Origin: UBA7359 sp041689615
GTDB lineage: Bacteria > Pseudomonadota > Gammaproteobacteria > Eutrophobiales > Eutrophobiaceae
Direction of reading: 5' to 3'
Length of the DNA: 64,000 bases
Assembly (NCBI GenBank): GCA_041689615.1
Contig: JBDNFW010000036.1
Coordinates: 79,022 to 143,021, forward strand
Shown here: positions 51,701 through 59,971 of the stretch, one piece after another
Layout of the letters: every line of letters begins with the position of its first letter
Position numbering within the stretch: the first letter of the stretch is position 1
Notes under the pieces: generated by a model
Databases searched by the model: none
The model's input: the letters and a program-made list of their open reading frames with translations, nothing else
What the model was told of the DNA's origin: nothing
Translations under genes and position numbers: made by a program

Positions 51701-52663
51701 ACAAATTTTATAAGCTCAAGTAACAATCGTGCGCATGCCAACTTTGAAAAATTAACGTTAAAAAAATCTGATGATGATAACGAAGATAAAAACAAAATTG
51801 CGATTGAAAAAATACCGGAACTTGAGGTTAGTGTAGAAGAGTTTATCTATAACGATAATAAACTCGGACAACTTAACTTATTAACAAGCAATGTTGCTAA
51901 CGGTATCAATATTAATAATCTCAGTATTATGAAACCTGGTTTCAGTATTGTAGCAACAGGAGAATGGGTACGCCTTGATGATGTAGACCGTTCTGATTTT
52001 CACGCAACGCTTGAAGCAGATTCAATTGAAACCATGCTTACAACATTTAATTTTGATGCGGCTAATATAAGAGAAGGTCAAACCAATATAGAAATGAATG
52101 CATACTGGATGGATACACCGATGAATTTTGCCATGAAAAAAAGCGATGGTGAGCTTGATATGAAAATTGGTAAAGGACAATTTCTCGATATTAATCCTTC
52201 AGCCGGGCGCTTGTTTGGTTTGCTCAGCTTACAAACTTTACCAAGACGATTGTTTCTGGATTTTTCTGATGTGTTTGATAAAGGATTTGCATTCGATAGT
52301 ATTGAAGGAAACTTTAGTCTGCAACAAGGTCATGCCTATACAAATAACTTAGAAATGATTGGCCCCTCTGCAGATATCATTGTCAGTGGTCGCACCGGAT
52401 TATCAACCGAAGACTATGATCAGATCGCTACTGTCACACCAAAAGTATCCAGTGGTCTACCCGTTGCCAGTGCATTATTCGGACCCATCGGTGTCGGCGT
52501 CGGTGCAGTAATTTATATTGCTGGCGAATTATTCGAATCCATTCCGAAAAAGATTGATCAAATATTAAGTGCTCAATACACCATCACCGGAAGTTGGGAT
52601 AATCCCAATATAGAAAAAATAGAAAAAATAGAAAAAATAGAAAAAGAAAAGGATAGCGGTTAA
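48788..52663 (+). CDS. yhdP: YhdP-like AsmA-family envelope protein
   Basis: 1291 residues. A single N-terminal membrane helix (WYAVAFIVLTAAVLVTVVRLAL) anchors a long extracytoplasmic beta-rich body; DUF3971 is in the centre (VVAHIDPANIEYLPDYLPKQISS; NIEYLPDYLPK), and the C-terminal AsmA-like part has INPSAGRLFGLLSLQTLPRRL. YhdP/TamB/YdbH-type bridges move phospholipid between membranes in gammaproteobacteria. The C-terminus ends in four IEK repeats encoded by a 9-bp tandem repeat (52610-52645). It is transcribed with rng. Confidence 0.93.
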   Translation: MLKRIFTVLYHFSWYAVAFIVLTAAVLVTVVRLALPEIGGYKNEIQSWVSEYMDYPVVIDEITAEWQGWAPHLYLKKIDLYTPDNSTLISKFDSAHLGIDLIASLNKRELVPSQLSISGLNLEFTRNTDGSISISNDQNNALSSNSNNSALSIWLLKQKHITLEDSNLTWHDKKANKEPQEFSNVRLDLKTKKQRVQINAYIDLPKEHGNSLSVKMDVTGNILTPDWKGTIYAEAKEVNPTSLLEDFPVKSIGGVANAKLWSTWDKAKLIDVSGEIHYSDFSLNTDEHNLTINNINLNLYAERQQDKDWLLNVTVEDLQTENGLWPASSYQLNAELSDEDNYRYRGHLSYLKLEEIVPFLVATNVIPDKALENFYWPSLKGELTNSNFDFNPESGTEETVSFNTAFKNLVLVSHDKKNAIHGLEGSLNANNKLTKINLDGKSTEIHLDSILDKPLLLSTINAKLEIVNNDSIELLIKEFHIEDKHISAQSSGSIVFNEEYSPFIDVVAHIDPANIEYLPDYLPKQISSNLRDWFIHALLGGQLLSGDIIYRGHTANFPFNNAEGNFKTILNVENANLNYAEGWPPIDNITAEVIIDNDDLYVLSKSAYIFDATIEDFTANIKQLSADTPHVVISGNATGHTSDAANFITQSPLNENTSLRELTENISGGLDIKLNLDIPLGPEDTLVDGLISFTDTTIESGLPGLGLEGVNGDVNFTRLETWATDIDALYHGKPIKLTIPKFDQYEPDSESYVISGTADKDFFINELASFFPSIYNISHDLSKNLVGESKWSLTLKKSISDTQKDSREVEFNSDLKGISINLPSPLGKEKDIASSLSIKTKLSDLLINEININYDNNVFADFIVDNTKDLIVKNIFVGLGQRHPVAQTSSDISFQGELEELNVSDWIDLFNPKKIISTQNNSSNKKKTINGDVLVKRLNMLGNEFNDVNINLNNPSEGWQITFDSEDIKGQTNFISSSNNRAHANFEKLTLKKSDDDNEDKNKIAIEKIPELEVSVEEFIYNDNKLGQLNLLTSNVANGININNLSIMKPGFSIVATGEWVRLDDVDRSDFHATLEADSIETMLTTFNFDAANIREGQTNIEMNAYWMDTPMNFAMKKSDGELDMKIGKGQFLDINPSAGRLFGLLSLQTLPRRLFLDFSDVFDKGFAFDSIEGNFSLQQGHAYTNNLEMIGPSADIIVSGRTGLSTEDYDQIATVTPKVSSGLPVASALFGPIGVGVGAVIYIAGELFESIPKKIDQILSAQYTITGSWDNPNIEKIEKIEKIEKEKDSG
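52610..52645 (+). repeat. 9-bp tandem repeat encoding IEK at the YhdP C-terminus
   Basis: Four exact copies of ATAGAAAAA, in frame, giving I-E-K four times. A multiple of three keeps the frame after slippage, so copy-number variation would be tolerated. Confidence 0.85.
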
Positions 52664-52807
52664 TTTGTACCGCTTCCGACTCAAAGCAGCAGGTTTACAT
52701 AATTAGATTTAACGCATGTGTTGCATCGACCGGTTGAAGTGACTAGCGTAAGCGGACGTTATATTTCTTAGATAACGGTTGTCGTTATCAATACTAAACT
52801 TGAGATA

Positions 52808-55800
52808 TTACGAATCGCTTCCATCACTCTCTGCCTCTTTAATATCGGTAACATTACTTGACCGTTCAAGTAATTCATCAAAGGGCTTTGGTTTGTCAAT
52901 ACCATAACCCTGCGCATAGTTAACGCCAATCTCTCTCAACATACCCTTAATCTCATCGTTCTCGACAAATTCGGCAATCGTCTTCATCCCCATCACATGA
53001 CCAATCTCATTAATCGATTTAACCATGGCATGATCAACCGGATCATCCACAATGTCTTTGACAAACATACCGTCGATCTTTAAATAATCTACCGGCAAAT
53101 TCTTTAAATAGGCAAATGAAGATAAACCACTACCAAAGTCATCCAATGCAAATCGACAGCCAAATTCCTTAAGTTTTGAAATGAATTTTGTTGCCGTGTT
53201 CAAATTTGAAATCGCGGCCGTCTCCGTAATCTCAAAACAGATCTTATGGCCTTTAACCCCCGATTCATTTATCTTCGAAATAACAAAATCAAGAAACACC
53301 TTGTCAGTAAGCGATTGCCCTGACAGGTTAATAGAAATAAATTCAATTTGTTTAAGAAAGTTTGGGTTCGCTGACAATAAAGTAAATGCCTTTTCAATGA
53401 CCCAGCTATCCAGTTGTACGATCAGATTATAACGCTCGGCGGCAGGTAAAAACGCCCCCGGGGGAATGATCTTGCCTTTCTCATTGATCATCCTGACCAA
53501 GAGTTCATAATGTATCCCGTTACTACCATCAAGTGGCAAAATACTTTGTGCATAAAGACAAAAGCGGTCTTCTTCAAGAGCCTGATTGATTCGTGTCACC
53601 CATTGCATTTCACCATGACGCTCAACCATCTCGGTATCTTCAACGTGATAGACATGAATACGGTTACGACCTTTGTCCTTGGCCATGTAACAGGCGGCAT
53701 CGGCATCTTTAAACAACTCCGTTAAATTGAGAGTAGTATCAGTGACAGCGACCAGTCCGATGCTTGCCCCCACTCTGAAGGTATGGCCTTCCCAGCTAAA
53801 CTGATAATTCTGAATAGCCTTGAGTATAGAATCAGCGGCTCGGAGCGCATCATCGATTGAGCAATGTTCCATCAATACTCCAAACTCATCACCACCCAGT
53901 CGTGCCAAGGTATCTCGTTTTCTCACTGCGTTCATTAGTACTGCACTTAACTGTCGCAACAGCTCATCTCCAGCAATATGACCACAAGTATCATTCACCA
54001 CCTTGAACTGATCCAGATCCATATAACAGAACGCATGTTCAGCCTTGTTATGTACAACAGTCGCAAGTAGTCGTTCTGCACGTCGCTCAAACTCATGACG
54101 GTTGATAAGTCGTGTCAAAGTATCATGGCTAGCCTGATAGCCAAGTTGTTCCGACAGTTCATACTCATGGGTCATATCATCTTGGATAGCAATGAAATGC
54201 GAAATTTCTCCATTTATATCCTTGACCGCTGAAATAGAGTTGCGCGCCCAGTAAAGACTGCCATCCTTTTTCCGGTTATGAAATTCACCTTTCCATTCCT
54301 CTCCTGAAGTGATGGTTTCCCACAAGTCAGCGTGGACCTCTTCTGGTGTCTCTCCTGAATTCAAGAGTCGGGTATTTTCGCCTATGGCTTCTTTCTTTGT
54401 ATAGCCGGTGATGTCAGTAAACTTGGGATTGATGTATTCGATGTTACCGTCAAGATCGGTAATGTAGATAGCTGAGGGACTGTATTCTACGGCACGCGAG
54501 AGTTTCAATAATTCTTCCTCAGCGCGCTTACGCTCAGTGATATCCTGTATCTGGGCTATGGTGTAGAGAGGTGTAGCATCATCATTCCGAACCAACGACA
54601 CACTTAGTGTGACCCAGATCACATGGCCTTGTTTGTGTATATAACGTTTCTCAAAATGATATTTATCAACCTTACCAGCGATTAACTTACGATGATATTC
54701 AAGACCTGTTTCCACGTCGTCCATATGAGTAATGTCCGCAAAAAAGATTCCCACAAGTTCATCTTTAGAGTAACCGATCATTTTACCAAAAGCAGGGTTA
54801 GCCTCGATAATACTGTGATCAACTGATACCAATGCCATCCCGACAGCGGCATCTGTAAATGAAGCCCTAAAACGTTCATTGTTTTCTCGCTGTATCTCTT
54901 CTGCCCGCTTACGCTCGGTGATGTCGGTCGAGATGCTACAAAACGCATAAACTTTATCTTCGTCATCAAACAAAGGAAATTTATTAGAAATATAACTATG
55001 AAGACCATCATCTTGAGGAATAACTTCCTCTGATTCCAGTGTCTGTTGTGTTTCCAACACTGCGATATCATTGCGTTTTATCCCCTCAGCAATATCTAGT
55101 GGAAAAATATCATGCAGAGTCTTGCCGATGATGTCTTCGACCTTTACGTTAAACATTTTCTCAAATTGTTGATTAATAAATGTAAAGTGACCTTCTGTAT
55201 CTTTAACGTCAATAATTGAAGGGGAGTGATCCATAATGGCTTGCAGGTTTCTTCTGCTTTTGGCGGCTGCCATACGTAATTGATATTGTTCGGTGACATC
55301 ATTAAAGACCAGCACCATGCCCAAAATATTGCCATCTTTATCACGAATTGGTGCGGCGGAGTCGGCGATCTGGTATTCCGTACCATCTTTGGATATTAGT
55401 GTTGTATGATTACTAAGATAGACAGTTTCACCGGTGGAGATCACTATTTCAACCGGGTTTTCAATCGGCTCACACGTAGAAGCATCAATAATGGGGAAGA
55501 TGCTTTTTAATGACTGTCCCTTGACTTCATCAAACAACCAGCCGGTAAGCTGCTCGGCTACCGGATTCATACGCGTCACCTGACCTTTGGCATCGGTTGT
55601 GATGACAGCATCGCCAATACTGTGCAATGTAATTGCTAGATTTTGTTCGCGTTCTTGCAAGCCCTGTGTTGCCTGTGCCAGATTGCGTTGCATATTAGAC
55701 AGTGCCGTCTTGAGTATATCGAGCTCGTCTTGATCTCCGGGCGGATTTTTCTTTCGATCAAATTCAAATGTCTTGTCCAGCGTGTCAATATCCAATTGCT

Positions 55801-56356
55801 CCGCGAATCTGCCAATCTGGTTCAAATGCCGTGCTACCAAACGATAAAAAATAAGCAGTATTAATCCGGCAACAATAAACGTTTTAATGGCATTACTGAG
55901 AATAATGATAACGGCCTGATCAATGACATGCTGGTAAACATCATCCAGCGATGCCTTGACTATAAGTTTACCAATCTGCAGACTTTTATTTTCGTGCTCA
56001 TAGTGGAGCGGGAAATTCTTGATAACAACATTGTCATTAGTATCTGTGCCAACTGCCATGAATAAAGTTTCATTATCATAAGCGGCGATAAACTCGATGG
56101 ATGGCAGACTTAACAGACTGTTAAGTGTGGTCTCTAGTTCTCTTTCATCCAGCACCCAGACCCGGGATGAAATACTGGAAAGATGCGTTTGTTCGATTTG
56201 TTCTAAACCAGCATATACTCCTTTAAGCTCACGTTGAAATTCTGAATAGATCTGAAGGCCGGAAGTAAAGATGGCGATCAAGGTGCTCGCCAGAATGACA
56301 GAGATACTCATACGCCGGGCAAGGCGACTATTCGCGGATTGGAGTGTCTTTTTCAT
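52808..56356 (-). CDS. Membrane sensor with four PAS, GGDEF and EAL domains
   Basis: 1182 residues. An N-terminal TM (~20-38), an extracytoplasmic sensor (~40-145) and a second TM (~150-168) are followed by a linker and four PAS domains: ~245-355, ~365-480, ~490-610 and ~620-735 (signatures such as GNILGMVLVFNDVTE, KVYAFCSISTDITERK and TIAQIQDITERK). The GGDEF domain has RLGGDEFGVL (~820), with an active-type motif. The EAL domain starts YELLVRM (~950; ELL instead of EAL) and retains the catalytic FEITET, DDFGSGLSS and DYLKIDG. Both cyclic-di-GMP synthesis and breakdown are possible. The gene lies 3 bases after a periplasmic binding-protein gene. Confidence 0.93.
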   Translation of the reverse strand: MKKTLQSANSRLARRMSISVILASTLIAIFTSGLQIYSEFQRELKGVYAGLEQIEQTHLSSISSRVWVLDERELETTLNSLLSLPSIEFIAAYDNETLFMAVGTDTNDNVVIKNFPLHYEHENKSLQIGKLIVKASLDDVYQHVIDQAVIIILSNAIKTFIVAGLILLIFYRLVARHLNQIGRFAEQLDIDTLDKTFEFDRKKNPPGDQDELDILKTALSNMQRNLAQATQGLQEREQNLAITLHSIGDAVITTDAKGQVTRMNPVAEQLTGWLFDEVKGQSLKSIFPIIDASTCEPIENPVEIVISTGETVYLSNHTTLISKDGTEYQIADSAAPIRDKDGNILGMVLVFNDVTEQYQLRMAAAKSRRNLQAIMDHSPSIIDVKDTEGHFTFINQQFEKMFNVKVEDIIGKTLHDIFPLDIAEGIKRNDIAVLETQQTLESEEVIPQDDGLHSYISNKFPLFDDEDKVYAFCSISTDITERKRAEEIQRENNERFRASFTDAAVGMALVSVDHSIIEANPAFGKMIGYSKDELVGIFFADITHMDDVETGLEYHRKLIAGKVDKYHFEKRYIHKQGHVIWVTLSVSLVRNDDATPLYTIAQIQDITERKRAEEELLKLSRAVEYSPSAIYITDLDGNIEYINPKFTDITGYTKKEAIGENTRLLNSGETPEEVHADLWETITSGEEWKGEFHNRKKDGSLYWARNSISAVKDINGEISHFIAIQDDMTHEYELSEQLGYQASHDTLTRLINRHEFERRAERLLATVVHNKAEHAFCYMDLDQFKVVNDTCGHIAGDELLRQLSAVLMNAVRKRDTLARLGGDEFGVLMEHCSIDDALRAADSILKAIQNYQFSWEGHTFRVGASIGLVAVTDTTLNLTELFKDADAACYMAKDKGRNRIHVYHVEDTEMVERHGEMQWVTRINQALEEDRFCLYAQSILPLDGSNGIHYELLVRMINEKGKIIPPGAFLPAAERYNLIVQLDSWVIEKAFTLLSANPNFLKQIEFISINLSGQSLTDKVFLDFVISKINESGVKGHKICFEITETAAISNLNTATKFISKLKEFGCRFALDDFGSGLSSFAYLKNLPVDYLKIDGMFVKDIVDDPVDHAMVKSINEIGHVMGMKTIAEFVENDEIKGMLREIGVNYAQGYGIDKPKPFDELLERSSNVTDIKEAESDGSDS

Positions 56357-56359
56357 AAA

Positions 56360-57139
56360 TTAGTTTTCATCAGTCAGAGTGATCAGATGTCTTTTTATCA
56401 GACGGTCATAGCTGCCATCTTTTTTCATCTCAACTAGCGCACTAGCCAGTCTCGGTACCAATGCCTTGTGTTTTTTGTGCAAGTAAATAAACATTTCCCT
56501 CGATGCCAGAAAGGGGCGTTGCAGCTTTATTTCATCGAGTTGTAGTTCCTTGACTACAGCATTTCCTCCCCAACGCTCGTAAATAATAAAATCAGTACGA
56601 TTTCTTTTTAACAAGCTGAACAGTTGCTGTGAATTTCTTGTCTTGGTTATCGTCGCCGATTTCGGGACATTCTTTTCCAAAATTTTCCAGCCGTTGATAA
56701 ATGCAACATTTTTTTCCTCCAGACTAGCCCAACCTTTTTGCAGATCAATCGGTTTTTCCGAGAAAATACAAAACTCCCAGTTCATTATTTTTTCCGGTAC
56801 ACGAATCAGATCATGATAAATGTTGTCAAGGCCTTTTATACGGCCCATTTCACCATCAATTAAACCATTATTAGCGTTACGTAAGCCACGTTCGGCAGGT
56901 AGCTGTTCTACCTCAAGTTGATATCCAATTCTCTTTAAAGCCTCGCGAGCAACTTCATCCATAAAGCCGTCATGTGTTTTTGTATTCAGCGGTGGCTGTC
57001 CTACTGCATTTATTACCAGCGTTGGTGGCTGCGCATTTACGCTGGACTGAAATGAACAGAGCAAAACAACCATTATATAGTAATAAATAACACGGCCACG
57101 ATGTGACCGCAGACTATAACTAAATAATTTTGAGGTCAT
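56360..57139 (-). CDS. Periplasmic substrate-binding protein (family 3), sensor partner
   Basis: 259 residues. A signal segment (IYYYIMVVLLCSFQSSVNAQ) is followed by a bilobal family 3 solute-binding pattern: QPPLNTKTHDGFMDEVAREALKRIGYQLEVEQLPAERGL (DGFMDEVAREALKRIGY), FSEKPIDLQKG and YDRLIKRH near the end. No ABC permease is nearby. It is 3 bases upstream of the PAS/GGDEF/EAL gene, so it probably delivers a ligand signal to that sensor's periplasmic domain. The ligand is unknown. Confidence 0.85.
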   Translation of the reverse strand: MTSKLFSYSLRSHRGRVIYYYIMVVLLCSFQSSVNAQPPTLVINAVGQPPLNTKTHDGFMDEVAREALKRIGYQLEVEQLPAERGLRNANNGLIDGEMGRIKGLDNIYHDLIRVPEKIMNWEFCIFSEKPIDLQKGWASLEEKNVAFINGWKILEKNVPKSATITKTRNSQQLFSLLKRNRTDFIIYERWGGNAVVKELQLDEIKLQRPFLASREMFIYLHKKHKALVPRLASALVEMKKDGSYDRLIKRHLITLTDEN

Positions 57140-57273
57140 ATTAAGCCTCTTCTAATCAAATAAAAAACCAAGAAATTTCATTACTGCCATTAAATTTCAT
57201 TTAATAAAACCACTTCTAATATCGATCTTACGATAAAATAATCCTGACTAACCTCTGTTTTTAACCAAGGCTG

Positions 57274-57292
57274 CCTGAAACCTATTTTCAGG
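57274..57292. repeat. Short intergenic hairpin between mnhB and the binding-protein gene
   Basis: CCTGAAA, loop CCTAT, TTTCAGG, followed on the plus strand by TTTTAAAT. A second, AT-only hairpin (ATAGTAT/ATACTAT) lies at 57320-57341. Neither is a convincing terminator for the minus-strand mnh operon. The 248-base gap has no gene. Confidence 0.35.
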
Positions 57293-57387
57293 TTTTAAAT
57301 TGTATAGAACAGATTTCATATAGTATCTATTTCTATACTATTTACTCCCTAAACGTGATCAGACATCAATAATTAGAAAGCTACTTA

Positions 57388-57798
57388 TCAAGGTCTGGCA
57401 AAAGCATAAAACAATATAACCATGGTCGAAGCTACTGTTATTCCCACTCCAGCTTCTATTATAAGAATACCAAGATGTTGTCCTGCAACTGGATCTGTTG
57501 CAAGTACATTGTAATTTAGAAATTCACCGCCCATTAACATGCCAGCGATACCGACTCCGGCATAAAGTAATACGCCAAATGCAGCAAGACTACGAACAAA
57601 ACCGGGATGCACAACTTCACGTAAGCTATCTACGCCATAAATAATGCCATATAAAATAAAACCTGCGGCAAAGATAACGCCTGCCTGAAAACCACCACCG
57701 GGACCATAATCACCATGGAACTGCACATACAATGCAAACAACATGATTAAAGGAATCAGTAATCTTGCAACAACACGTAATACCAGATAATGTTCCAT
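57388..57798 (-). CDS. mnhB: Na+/H+ antiporter subunit MnhB/MrpB
   Basis: 136 residues with four transmembrane helices. MnhB-type features: LRVVARLLIPLIMLFALYVQFHGDYGPGGGFQAGVIFAAGFILYG, of which the diagnostic core is HGDYGPGGGFQAGVIFA. It overlaps the preceding gene by one base. MnhB is one subunit of the multi-subunit Mrp antiporter. In the usual order mnhC and mnhD follow, but here the operon ends and the next gene is unrelated. Confidence 0.92.
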   Translation of the reverse strand: MEHYLVLRVVARLLIPLIMLFALYVQFHGDYGPGGGFQAGVIFAAGFILYGIIYGVDSLREVVHPGFVRSLAAFGVLLYAGVGIAGMLMGGEFLNYNVLATDPVAGQHLGILIIEAGVGITVASTMVILFYAFARP

Positions 57799-58358
57799 TA
57801 ATAATCACCTTCTTCGAGCAAGCCTTTTTTATGTTTTCTTCCACGACCAAGTAACATCAATACTCCAATACCCGCTGTAAAAATAACGGTAGTTTCACCA
57901 AAGGTATCGTAACCTCGATAACTTGCTAAAACAGAGGTCACTAAATTAGGCACACCTATTTCAGTTGCAGAGTCCTCAATATACTTTCCTGCTAAATATG
58001 TTTGTACTGGTGTATTTGCATCACCAAATGCAGGAATATCCTGAAGTCCGTAAATTAACAAACCACCGGTAATTAAAACAATAATTAATCCGGGAATGGA
58101 AACCTTAACCTCTGTTTTTTCTTCAAAGCCGGTTAAGGCTAACGTGCCTAGAAATAAAATAGTGGCAATACCTGCGCCAACTGAAGCTTCTGTGAACGCA
58201 ACATCAACTGCATCAAGACAAACAAAAAGAGACGCGCTGATTAAACTATAGATACCGGCTAGCATTGTTGCAGCAAATAAATTTCTTTGTTGATTGACTG
58301 CTATAGCCGTAACAACTAGCAAACAAAGTAAAATAATATTAATTATTGTTACTGTCAT
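57798..58358 (-). CDS. DUF4040/MbhD-MbhE-like antiporter subunit
   Basis: 186 residues, about five or six transmembrane helices. The N-terminal part (LFAATMLAGIYSLISASLFV, AFTEASVGAGIATILFLGTL) matches DUF4040/MbhD, which corresponds to the C-terminal part of MnhA. The later part (YRGYDTFGETTVIFTAGIGVLMLLG) matches the MbhE-like region just before MnhB. Such split MnhA pieces occur in group 2-type Mrp operons and membrane-bound hydrogenase modules. No hydrogenase genes are here, so an ion antiporter is favoured. Confidence 0.82.
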   Translation of the reverse strand: MTVTIINIILLCLLVVTAIAVNQQRNLFAATMLAGIYSLISASLFVCLDAVDVAFTEASVGAGIATILFLGTLALTGFEEKTEVKVSIPGLIIVLITGGLLIYGLQDIPAFGDANTPVQTYLAGKYIEDSATEIGVPNLVTSVLASYRGYDTFGETTVIFTAGIGVLMLLGRGRKHKKGLLEEGDY

Positions 58359-58672
58359 ACTTCTTTGTCCTTATCCAGCACAGGTTTTAAACCACCGTGT
58401 AATGCCGACTTGGCTAAAGCATGTGCGGCGGCTGGAGTAGTGATTAAGATAAAGATCATGATCAATAATAATTTAACGCTGACAAGATTAAAGCCTGAAT
58501 AAAGTATTAACCCGACAGTGATAAACATCGTTCCCATTGTATCGATAACACTTGCCGCATGCAGTCGTGTAAAAAAATCCGGCATACGATAGACACCAAG
58601 CAAACCAATAATAATGGCTAATGCGCCAGTAATAATAAATACACCACTTATAATATTGATTAGATTACTCAT
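58355..58672 (-). CDS. mnhG: Na+/H+ antiporter subunit MnhG/MrpG
   Basis: 105 residues and three transmembrane helices. The core GLLGVYRMPDFFTRLHAASVIDTMG is diagnostic for MnhG (GVYRMPDFFTRLHAAS). It overlaps mnhF by 4 bases (start 58672, previous stop 58669) and the next gene by 4 bases. The tight overlaps indicate a co-translated operon. It contributes to the small-subunit part of the Mrp complex. Confidence 0.92.
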   Translation of the reverse strand: MSNLINIISGVFIITGALAIIIGLLGVYRMPDFFTRLHAASVIDTMGTMFITVGLILYSGFNLVSVKLLLIMIFILITTPAAAHALAKSALHGGLKPVLDKDKEV

Positions 58673-58956
58673 ATATCAGATTTTTCATTGGCATCGGAAC
58701 TTCGACCCATATCACCGTATTCAAAAAACTTTAAGATAGCGATCGTAGCAATAAAATTAATCAGGGCATAAACTAAAGCAATATCGAGGAACTCAGGTCG
58801 CTCAGTTAAAAAACCGAACAAGGCAATAAACAAAACGGTAATCGTTCCAAAAATATTAACCGCAAGAATTTTGTCATACAACGACTGTCCGATAATTGCC
58901 GAGACCAAAGCTAATAACATAGCGAATAAAACCATATAGGTGGCAACTTCAAACAT
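58669..58956 (-). CDS. mnhF: Na+/H+ antiporter subunit MnhF/MrpF
   Basis: 95 residues, three transmembrane helices. MnhF features: LLALVSAIIGQSLYDKILAVNIFGT and LDIALVYALINFIATIAILKF (LDIALVYALINFIATIA). It overlaps mnhE by 8 bases and mnhG by 4 bases. In order the operon runs E, F, G, the split MnhA-like gene, B. Confidence 0.92.
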   Translation of the reverse strand: MFEVATYMVLFAMLLALVSAIIGQSLYDKILAVNIFGTITVLFIALFGFLTERPEFLDIALVYALINFIATIAILKFFEYGDMGRSSDANEKSDI

Positions 58957-59449
58957 AGGCTTGTTCCACTTGACTTATTCTTTTATCCATCTCACCTGTC
59001 GCTAATCCATCAACGCCGCTTTCTGATAACGCATGAACTTCAATATTATCGCCCTCAACATCAATCGATATTGTTCCCGGTGTTAAGGTAATTGAATTAG
59101 CATAAATAATTTTTCCAAGCTCACTAAACTGAGAAGACTTTATTGTTACCCATCTTGGACTAATAGGTAAACGTGGATTCAGTATACGTTTACAAACATC
59201 AATATTTGATTTTAGTATTTCAATAACCAGCCAAAAACCATAAGGAATATATTTAATAAATCGAAAAAAAGTTTCTGGTTGGTCATACGGAAGCAAGTCC
59301 ATCCGTAAACTAATCAGAGTGACTAATAGAATGGATAGCAATCCAAGCGATAATAATAATGGCGTATAATGACCTGACAACAACAACCATAATATGGCCA
59401 AGGAAACAAATAGACTGGCGATATGATAAAATTTATTTCGATCTAACAT
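58949..59449 (-). CDS. mnhE: Na+/H+ antiporter subunit MnhE/MrpE
   Basis: 166 residues. Two or three N-terminal helices (LFVSLAILWLLLSGHY, LLSLGLLSILLVTLISL) and a cytosolic domain with LPISPRWVTIKSSQFSELGKIIYANSITLTPGTISIDVEGD (YANSITLTPGTISIDV), the MnhE signature. It is the first gene of the operon, divergent from nudJ with a 72-base gap showing no clear promoter. Confidence 0.92.
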   Translation of the reverse strand: MLDRNKFYHIASLFVSLAILWLLLSGHYTPLLLSLGLLSILLVTLISLRMDLLPYDQPETFFRFIKYIPYGFWLVIEILKSNIDVCKRILNPRLPISPRWVTIKSSQFSELGKIIYANSITLTPGTISIDVEGDNIEVHALSESGVDGLATGEMDKRISQVEQAYV

Positions 59450-59521
59450 AGAGCTCTATTATCCTGACACACAGATAACAATCAAGGTCATAATTAAGGC
59501 CAAAAAAGTAAGGAATGCACA

Positions 59522-59971
59522 ATGCAGTGGAAACCAAACACAACTGTCGCAGCAATCGCTGAAAAAGACGGTCGTTATCTTCTCGTCGAAGAAAACATAA
59601 ACGACAAGCTTGTATTCAATCAGCCAGCCGGACACCTTGAACACGGCGAAACCTTAATCGAAGCCGTTAAGCGCGAAGTATTGGAAGAAACCGCCTGGGA
59701 ATTTGAACCAGAATTTCTCATTGGCGTTTATTTATACCCGAACCCAAATGATGCAAATATTACCTATTTGCGATTTTGTTTTTACGGTCATTGCAGTAAG
59801 GAACATAAAGGGCAAGCATTGGATGATGGCATTTTACGTGCGGCGTGGTTAAGCCCCGAAGAAATAGAAAACGAACGCGAACGACTGCGTAGCCCTTTGG
59901 TAGAACGATGTATTAATGATTATCTGAAAGGAAATCGTTATCCTCTCGATATCATTAATCACGCTTTATAA
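59522..59971 (+). CDS. nudJ: NUDIX hydrolase NudJ
   Basis: 149 residues. The Nudix box GHLEHGETLIEAVKREVLEETAWE (G-x5-E-x7-R-E-x-x-E-E) lies at ~38-60 (GHLEHGETLIEAVKREVLEE). The N-terminus (TVAAIAEKDGRYLLVEE) and order next to mnmA match E. coli NudJ, a phosphatase acting on thiamine pyrimidine pyrophosphates and nucleotides. Its stop is immediately followed by the mnmA ATG (59972), so the two are translated together. Confidence 0.9.
   Translation: MQWKPNTTVAAIAEKDGRYLLVEENINDKLVFNQPAGHLEHGETLIEAVKREVLEETAWEFEPEFLIGVYLYPNPNDANITYLRFCFYGHCSKEHKGQALDDGILRAAWLSPEEIENERERLRSPLVERCINDYLKGNRYPLDIINHAL

Noticed and set aside
52771..52789. Terminator between yhdP and the PAS-GGDEF-EAL gene
   Set aside because: The GATAACG/CGTTATC stem is not followed by a T-run on either strand.
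57388..59449. Membrane-bound hydrogenase or complex I fragment
   Set aside because: MbhD-like text is present, but no hydrogenase or NADH dehydrogenase genes adjoin; the E, F, G and B subunits point to an Mrp antiporter.
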